A DNA stretch of 64,000 bases, from the NCBI GenBank assembly GCA_014607495.2, contig CP053152.1:8370001-8434000 (forward strand). Direction: 5' to 3'. Positions 57,219 to 64,000 of the stretch are shown here, piece after piece (positions within the stretch are counted from its first letter, which is position 1; each line of letters begins with the position of its first letter). Under the pieces are notes generated by a model. The model was given only the letters and a program-made list of their open reading frames with translations. It was not told the origin of the DNA and searched no databases. The translations under genes were made by a program, and so were the position numbers. The stretch comes from Carposina sasakii (taxonomy: Eukaryota; Arthropoda; Insecta; Lepidoptera; Carposinidae).

Positions 57219-60200
57219 TCAATCCATGCGATCCAAATGCGCCTGCACCACTGATAGCCTTTCTATGAGCCGCTGAGTATTGGGACGAGCCTGAAAGAAT
57301 AATATTTATGAAAAATCGTCGTAATATAAATTACATAGTAAAAGGTGGAACTAACATAATTATGCGTGTATAAACCTATACGGTGGAGTCAACAGTCATA
57401 CCTGTACGGAGACATCACATTGATAACATATCTCTAATATGTATCTCTATGCATCTACCTTAGGCTGAAAGACATTTACCACAGATAGGAGTAGTAGATT
57501 CAACTTTAAACACTGTTTATGGTACATATAGTGAAACAATGCTAACTCCACCTTCACCCACTGCTTCATGGTAAAGAATTCACTCGACATATCGCACACT
57601 AGTGCAGGTCGGCAGCGGGAGGGCGGCACCAGCGGCTGCAGCTCGGCGCTAGTGTACCTGCAGACTCGACAGCGCGCCCTCGTGCAGGTCCTTGCAGCGC
57701 GCGAGCGCGCGGCGGCGGGCGGGCGGCGCCAGCGGCTGCAGCTCGGCGCTAGTGTACCTGCAGACTCGACAGCGCGCCCTCGTGCAGGTCCTTGCAGCGC
57801 GCGAGCGCGCGGCGGCGGGCGGGCGGCGCCAGCGGCTGCAGCTCGGCGCTAGTGTACCTGCAGACTCGACAGCGCGCCCTCGTGCAGGTCCTTGCAGCGC
57901 GCGAGCGCGCGGCGGCGGGCGGGCGGCGCCAGCGGCTGCAGCTCGGCGCTAGTGTACCTGCAGACTAGACAGCGCGCCCTCGTGCAGGTCCTTGCAGCGC
58001 GCGAGCGCGCGTCGGCGGGCGGGCGGCGCCAGCGGCTGCAGCTCGGCGCTAGTGTACCTGCAGACTCGACAGCGCGCCTACGTGCAGGTCCTTGCAGCGC
58101 GCGAGCGCGCGGCGGCGGGCGGGCAGCGCCAGCGGCTGCAGCTCGGCGCTAGTGTACCTGCAGACTCGACAGCGCGCCCTCGTGCAGGTCCTTGCAGCGC
58201 GCGAGCGCGCGGCGGCGGGCGGGCGGCGCCAGCGGCTGCAGCTCGGCGCTAGTGTACCTGCAGACTCGACAGCGCGCCCTCGTGCAGGTCCTTGCAGCGC
58301 GCGAGCGCGCGTCGGCGGGCGGGCGGCGCCAGCGGCTGCAGCTCGGCGCTAGTGTACCTGCAGACTCGACAGCGCGCCCTCGTGCAGGTCCTTGCAGCGC
58401 GCGAGCGCGCGGCGGCGGGCGGGCGGCGCCAGCGGCTGCAACTCGGCGCGCGCGGCCTCCAGCAGCGCGGCGGCGGCGGCACACACATGCGTCTCGTCGC
58501 CGCATCCGAGCCACACGCGCTCGTTTACGCTCACCAACCTGGGGGAAGCGGTTTCATTGTGACACAACAGTATTATATAAATCTGAAGAAATCTATCAAA
58601 CGAAGAACGAAAGTTTTTTCTGAATATAAATTATATAAACGTTTTAATCTTTTTCTTCTCCTCCAAAATACATTTAAAAAAAGTCTTAATAAGAGTGAAA
58701 AGTCAATAAGTATGACGGGGGTCGCCCATGATGTTAATTAGGTATTTAGATTTCGAGAAACGTAACATCTCGATCTTTGCTAACTATCTTCTGCAAGATG
58801 ATGTTCATGTTTGGGTATGTAAATAATTATTTACTCACTTTATATAAATATCCAGAACTTGTTCTAAAGAGATACCAATATTCAATATTGTTCTAAACAC
58901 CATACTTTTGTCTGATTGTAACTTGCAGCTTAGTATTTCTAACTGACGCACGATGAAATCTGCCAACAAAATATGTTTTATAAATAAGTAGTAAATACAA
59001 AAAAAAACCGCATTAAAATCGGATCATCCGTTTGGGAGCTACGATGCCACATTTATACACACAGACACGTCAAACTTATAACAACCCGTCGTTTTTGCGT
59101 CGGGGGTTAAAAATAAGGTTAATATACAGGGTGTAACAAAAAGGGTATGTTAAGCGAAAGGCTACGTAAATAGCCCACTGTAGAGAACCTATCCACAAAA
59201 TTTGAGACTCGAAATCACATGTTTATTTTTCAAGATTGTATGAAAATTTCTGAGATATTTAAAAATTCTCGATACTATCGGGAAAAATAAACATGTGATT
59301 TCGAGTCTCAAATTTTGTGGATAGGTCCTCTACAATGGGCTATTTACGTAGCTTTTCGCTTAACATACCCTTTTTGTTACATCCTGTATAAGCTAAATGA
59401 ACGAAATGTTTCATATCATTTGCGTTTATATTTACTGATAGATATCAGACATTGAAAAATCGTCAATTATGAGTGAGTGATATGGACATTAAAATGCTAA
59501 AATATTATTACTAGTCTTTCAGTAAATTGATCATTACTTGGAACAATGTACCATAGTTACAGTAATTTGAGCTCAGCTAAAAACAATTTTATTCTAGACT
59601 AGCGGACCCACAGAGATCTATAGAGTGGCCGTGGGGGCGTGGGCGGTGTAATTGAACTATGAACAAAATAGGCAAACATCGCGAAAACGCAATCAGTCGG
59701 GACTTGATTGCCTAACGCGTCACACGGGAGTGTTTTTTTATAATGCCTGCTTGTTCAGTGGTTGTGTGCAAGAATCGAAGTGACCATTAACTTGAAGGGG
59801 TCACTTTTCATAGGTAAGTACAATAACAATTTTGTTTTCTAGCATTTATACCCAAATTTCATTTTATTTCGTTAAAATAATTTTCACTGAGTGACATATG
59901 TAACCTAACGATTGAACCTAATACATTGCTCGCTAAGTGTAGCGTGCCTGGTGTTGAAATCAGTTTGACCGAGTGATGATAATTGCGCATATTGAATCGG
60001 CCGCTCCCGCGCACGGCCGCTGCTAAGCGCTTTGACATAGAGTTGAACCTGTCATTTCTTGTTGTCGATACGTCACGTTGCCGCGAATAGTACCTACGAG
60101 TAATAACTAATGTTAAGTAGATAATTTTGAGAGTTTAAAAAATATTATGTTTATGTAAAACAATGGTGAATTACTTATTATTATTAGTGTAACAAAGTAC

Positions 60201-63200
60201 CTAAATTAATGTAGATGTGTGCAAAGTCAACTTTCTTTATTTTTGTGTTTCTTATTAATAAATATTTTTTTAAATTATAATATAAAAAAATATTATTTAA
60301 CTGTAAAATAGTTACTATAAAGTAGTTACTTACCTACTTTATCGAGTCTTAAATATTTCAGAATATTTTGTTAAATGTAGATAATAAATGACTACCAATA
60401 AGCATATTATTATAGTTTTTTATTTCCATCGAACATTTACATACCGTACTAATTTATTAAAGACTCCGCTACGAATTTACTTTATTCTTTATCCCTTCAA
60501 GAAAAATAACCTTTTATTTGTGACCTCATACTTTTGTGACTGTGATGCAACTCAAAATCTAAGCTCAATCGGACAACGAGAAGTAGAAAAAGTAGGTTGA
60601 ATTTTAAGATGAAGCTAAGTAAAAACATGTTTAAATTTGTATTGTGACCAGCTACTAAAGCCTAAATTGTTCGCCATGTGCAACAACGCAAGTGCTCGAT
60701 AACAAATTTATCGACAGTCAATCACTAGCGTACGTGTGAAATTTGTTGAATGTATTTGCTATACTGAGGCGCGTACTTACACAGTAGATAGCAATGTGTG
60801 CGCGCCAATGAGAGTACCGCCTTAAATGTGTGACTGTCAGAGATTTATCAATGTTGGGTGTAATTTGTGTTATTATTTAGATGTCAATGTAAGTGTGGCT
60901 TATAGCCGCTTACATCAGAACTCAAACTAAGAGCGCTTAGCGGCCCATCTCCTGTGTTTCTGTTATCTATGAGCGGACCTGACAGACGTTGTCCTGTCCC
61001 ACAGGGATTTGGTATCTCCTCTTAGGATGGATTCCAAGCTCTGAACAAGAAATTGAAACATGAAAAAATGACGGCCTCCCCCCCTTGTTTTCCCACAAGG
61101 GATCCCTTACACAGCAAAAAAATACCCTATAATGTAAGTAAAGACGTTGAAAAAGGCATAAATATAATATTATCATGAAAAACTTGGATTCGTTTTGAAA
61201 ATGTTTACATATTTAATAGAGTAATGAAATGTATTTAATGTAATTTGTATTAACAATAAAGTGTACATAATATACTAAAACAAACCTTCGCGGTAGCAAA
61301 AATTCTGTATTTTAAGGAATGTTCTGTTGCTATGTAATGGTATCCCTGGGTAGCACATGACAATTTTGTCAATCATGTCAAGTCGATTTGTTTGAATCGC
61401 TTCGCATATTTGTGTGGACTAAATGGTGGTATTGATATAAATACAGTAGTGAAATGTATTGTTCGTGGTTGCAGAAGCGAGTGGCATCCAGGATCCAACT
61501 TATTATATCACTCGTAAGTACAAAATTGAATTTCCAAACTATGGCCCTAGGCAAAAACTTAAACGGCAAATTTTAGGCAATATTCACTCTTGCTTTTTTA
61601 AATATTTGTCACAAAACTTTATTTAGTTAGTTGCTTATCCTCATAATCCCAATATTTGCTTCTGAAGCTACTTTTTAAACATTTTCTGTGAATTGTATAT
61701 TTTTGAGTAGGGTGCACATACTTTTCCATAACAAGAGACCGACCCTACAATGAATTTATTTTGAAATGTTATACTTTTTATTATCATATATAACATTATA
61801 AATGTGAAAGTAACTCTGTCTGTCTCGCTTTAACGCCTACTGCCGCCATTTACTAAGCGGATTAATTTTAGTGATAATTTTCTCTGCGTAGCTTTGGGTG
61901 GACCCAGAAAAGGTTTAAACGCCTAGCTTGGTGGCGCCTGTCACTGTAACATTTTGTAATCACTAGTTAGTATAGGTGCTAAAATTTAAATTTTCAGATA
62001 ATCAAGGAAACCCACGTATGGATTATAGTAACGTTACAGCTACCGAAATATTATATCACTGGATCAATTACTAGCAGATAGAGCACAAAACATTTGTCGT
62101 TCATTACAAAAACATTTATCGTTCTTATGCTCAGCTTCAAAGAACGATGGAAAAACTTGTGCAAATAAAATAAAAGATATTTAATGGTTATTTATTTAAT
62201 AGTTGTTAAATCCCTTTAATCTAAATAAGACACTAAAGCACTTAAAACAACGTTTCTTATTTGTACGTATGCAATAGTGGTACGAAATATAAGTATTCAT
62301 AATTATGTACTTGTAAATATACCAATTTACATTCCAGGTCTTTAGGATCACGGACAGTATCACAATGGCTTAGACCATCCTTTTATATTTTGTAAATGTG
62401 TAATGTAAATTGTGCAAATTTTATGTTACCTATATTTAGGTCAATACAAATTCCATTGGGTTCTCTGCAATTATTCCTACTTTTCTTTAGAAACGGATAA
62501 TCTAATCTTTACTTATTAATTATTATGTATCCACCATAAAAATTAGCTGTTTAAAAGAACTCAGTTGACCTTCAAAAATGCAAGCATTACATTGATTCAC
62601 GTTTATGCTACTTAGCAATACTAGGCATTTCCTTACTAGTTAAAAGTGCTATTAAATAACGAAGGGCACTAAAACAGCCCAAAGCTGTAGAATGGAATTA
62701 CGCTGCATTATAATAGCACAAGTTTATGCTATTATGCAGCATTAGGCATTATCCTACTATTTAAAAATGCTATTGTAGACCCTTAGACATAAAAATCAGC
62801 TAAAAGCTGTATGGCATTTACATGACATAATGGTTTATGTTTATGTTACTAAACAGCATTGAGCATTTATATCCTACTTAAAAATGCAATTGTAGAGCCA
62901 AATGTACTAAAAACAGCTGAAAGCTGCAAAGCTGCTTTGTGTATTGATGCACTAAAACTACAGGCATTACAAAATCATTTTGATATGCCATTATCCACCC
63001 CTTATAAAGTGTAAAGTATCATAATGGTTTCAAAATGCTCATATAAAGCATCAAGATGCTCGGTAAACTCATATAAGAGTTTCTACGAACCTTAAGTTCT
63101 ACATAAGTTAATTATCCGTTTGTTAAAATGCTTCCTGTGTTACTTGGGTTGTTCGTGGTAGAAATGTCATTGAATGAAATGTCCATTAAAATTAAATTGT

Positions 63201-63893
63201 GAGTACACTCTATTTTTTCCCCGTCTAGTTTTTCAAGGTCAAATTGGTCAAATTTTCGGGAGGCAGTTTTTAGTAAGAAGCGCTGTTTCCAGCTTGTATA
63301 CATTTCTATGCTGTCCCACGCCTTTGAACTAACGTCACCCAATTGTATTGCCTTCCCGGACTTTCAAATTTCGAACAAATTGTTTGTATGGGAATGTAGA
63401 AAAGGAATGTTTTAGACATGTTCAGCCATTTTTTAAAATTTTTCTCTCCGTTAGAACCATCCCTGTACTTCAAGGAATACGCTAAAAAAAGAATTAGCGA
63501 AATCGGTTCAGCCGTTCTCGCGATTCGCGCTTAACCAACACATTTAGCGATTCATTTTTATATTACAGAAGAAAAATATAGATATAAAACTACACATAGC
63601 TTTTACAATAAATCGAAAGGTCATTCTAATCCTCGTTTAATTAGTCTAGAATACTTACGCAGCGGGAAACAATGAGGCGTATTGGCGTGTTCTCGTCCCA
63701 GAGTAGTAACTTTGCTGAGAACGACAGCCATTCTGTCGTCGGCTGTATCGAGCGCTCGCGACGAATTCTCTGCTTCCGACAGAATGTTGCTCCAAATGTT
63801 TTCCACTAGGAGAGCGTCGTTGTGTCCCGAACACGACACGATTGCCAGCTTGCACTCCCATAGGTTGTAGCGGTCGGCATACTCTTCATATAG
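57219..63893 (-). CDS. Nup155: Nucleoporin Nup155/Nup154, last four coding exons (5' part outside window)
   Basis: Exons on the minus strand: 63893-63659, 58959-58839, 58538-58358, 57290-57219. Phases chain without conflict to 202 residues and a TGA. Motifs: LYEEYADRYNLWECKLAIVS, CSGHNDALLVENIW, LSKVTTLGREH and CFPL, joined to HFIVRQLEILSCKLQ and VFRTILNIGISLEQVLDIYIK, then LVSVNERVWLGCGDETHVC, and finally RPNTQRLIERLSVVQAHLDR. These correspond to the C-terminal alpha-solenoid of Nup155, a scaffold subunit of the inner ring of the nuclear pore (Nup93 complex). Intron 58960-63658 is full of repeats and THAP-like fragments. The donor of the 181-nt exon lies in a 100-bp minisatellite. The gene continues beyond base 64000. 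Confidence 0.88.
57632..58440. repeat. 100-bp minisatellite, eight units, overlapping the Nup155 exon end
   Basis: Units of exactly 100 bp repeat from ~57632 to 58440 with only a handful of substitutions (e.g. at 57967, 58011, 58080, 58125, 58311). Each unit is a copy of the last ~70 bp of Nup155 exon 58538-58358 plus the first ~30 bp of the following intron. The sequence gtgtac|ctgcag (the reverse-strand donor CTGCAG|GTACAC) therefore recurs at 57652, 57752 and so on to 58352. Each unit also has an in-frame TAG just after the donor (..LQVH-stop). Very GC-rich. The 86-residue plus-strand ORFs here are antisense artefacts. Confidence 0.9.
59127..59388. mobile_element. MITE family D, copy 2: near-perfect long hairpin
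   Basis: 'cagggtgtaacaaaaagggt', 'atgttaagcgaaaggctacg' on the left and its complement 'acgtagcttttcgcttaaca', 'taccctttttgttacatcctg' on the right. The arms extend over about 110 bp each, including 'tccacaaaatttgagactcg'. TATA on both sides. Nup155 intron. Confidence 0.85.
59743..59813 (+). pseudogene. THAP zinc-finger first exon with premature stop
   Basis: ATG at 59743 reads MPACSVVVCKNRSDH, then TAA, then LEGVTFH and a donor AG|GTAAGT at 59813/59814. C-x4-C followed by ..GVTFHR with an intron in that codon is the classical start of a THAP domain. The TAA at codon 16 makes it non-functional as read. No second THAP exon was found downstream. Confidence 0.6.
61449..61513 (+). pseudogene. 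Second THAP-like first exon, no start codon
   Basis: Frame reads VKCIVRGCRSEWHPGSNLLY, H, then a donor TC|GTAAGT at 61513/61514. C-x4-C and the histidine-plus-intron position match a THAP N-terminus. The codon that should be the initiator ATG reads GTA, so the start appears lost. Same intron and orientation as 59743-59813. Confidence 0.5.
61750..63305 (+). repeat. 1.2-kb interspersed repeat, copy 2, with longer 5' part
   Basis: From 62102 onward it matches 745-1935. The extra 5' part (61750-62100, 'actctgtctgtctcgcttta', 'agttagtataggtgctaaaa') matches 34155-34330, so this is the most complete copy. It contains the same three ~120-bp internal units. Lies in the large Nup155 intron. Confidence 0.8.
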
Positions 63894-64000
63894 CTGAGAG
63901 GAAAATATTATTCTAAATATTTGCAGACGTTGCATGAAATGGTAATGCAAATATAAACATCATAAAATAAAATAGGTCGCATAAATTATAATAAAAATTT

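Noticed and set aside
57632..58440. Regular 100-bp array as a CRISPR array
   Set aside because: Eukaryotic setting, no unique spacers between repeats, and units derive from an exon-intron junction.
57568..58741. Series of plus-strand ORFs of 86-149 residues beginning MQRASARRRAGG
   Set aside because: They are antisense translations of the 100-bp minisatellite; the real coding strand is minus (Nup155).

Overview
The window looks like a moth or butterfly (Lepidoptera) chromosome segment. It has small exons with GT/AG introns, AT-rich introns full of TACCTACC-type microsatellite, tRNA-derived SINEs of the lepidopteran type, LINE fragments, and many short inverted-repeat elements. Everything here was read by eye from the sequence; no database search was run, and family names rest on recognised motifs.

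Layout. (1) 1-261 (+): last exon of an unidentified protein with a proline-rich tail. (2) 3559-10927 (-), with a non-coding first exon near 15149-15225: a secreted GH35 beta-galactosidase in ten coding exons, whose C-terminal ~120 residues are not found in the window. Its first intron holds a 1,332-bp terminal-inverted-repeat element with an 8-bp target duplication and a FLYWCH zinc-finger exon. (3) 19405-20051: a PIF/Harbinger relic with TAA target duplication. (4) 21185-32815 (+): a nine-exon M14A metallocarboxypeptidase with a long basic Thr-rich N-terminal extension and an altered active site. (5) 35267-36510 (+): a four-exon SAM-domain protein with a C-terminal membrane anchor, reminiscent of the C-terminal half of the piRNA factor GASZ. 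(6) 39116-55831 (+): a 16-exon sidestep-family immunoglobulin/FnIII receptor (947 aa as spliced here) behind a GC-rich promoter with a perfect CRE. (7) 57219-63893 (-): the last four coding exons of nucleoporin Nup155/Nup154, convergent with the sidestep-like gene. The end of its penultimate exon has been amplified into a 100-bp minisatellite, so the 5' splice site is present in eight copies.

The genes form no obvious pathway; this is ordinary mixed euchromatin. Spliced reading frames close exactly in phase: 517 codons for GH35, 948 including stop for the sidestep-like gene, 203 including stop for the SAM gene, and a consistent phase chain for the carboxypeptidase and Nup155.

Most of the rest is mobile DNA. 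Observations most worth following are the probable pseudo-carboxypeptidase, the splice-donor minisatellite in Nup155, the FLYWCH-bearing TIR element, the missing 3' end of the GH35 gene, two THAP-like first exons in the Nup155 intron, and foldback elements carrying ~127-bp tandem units.
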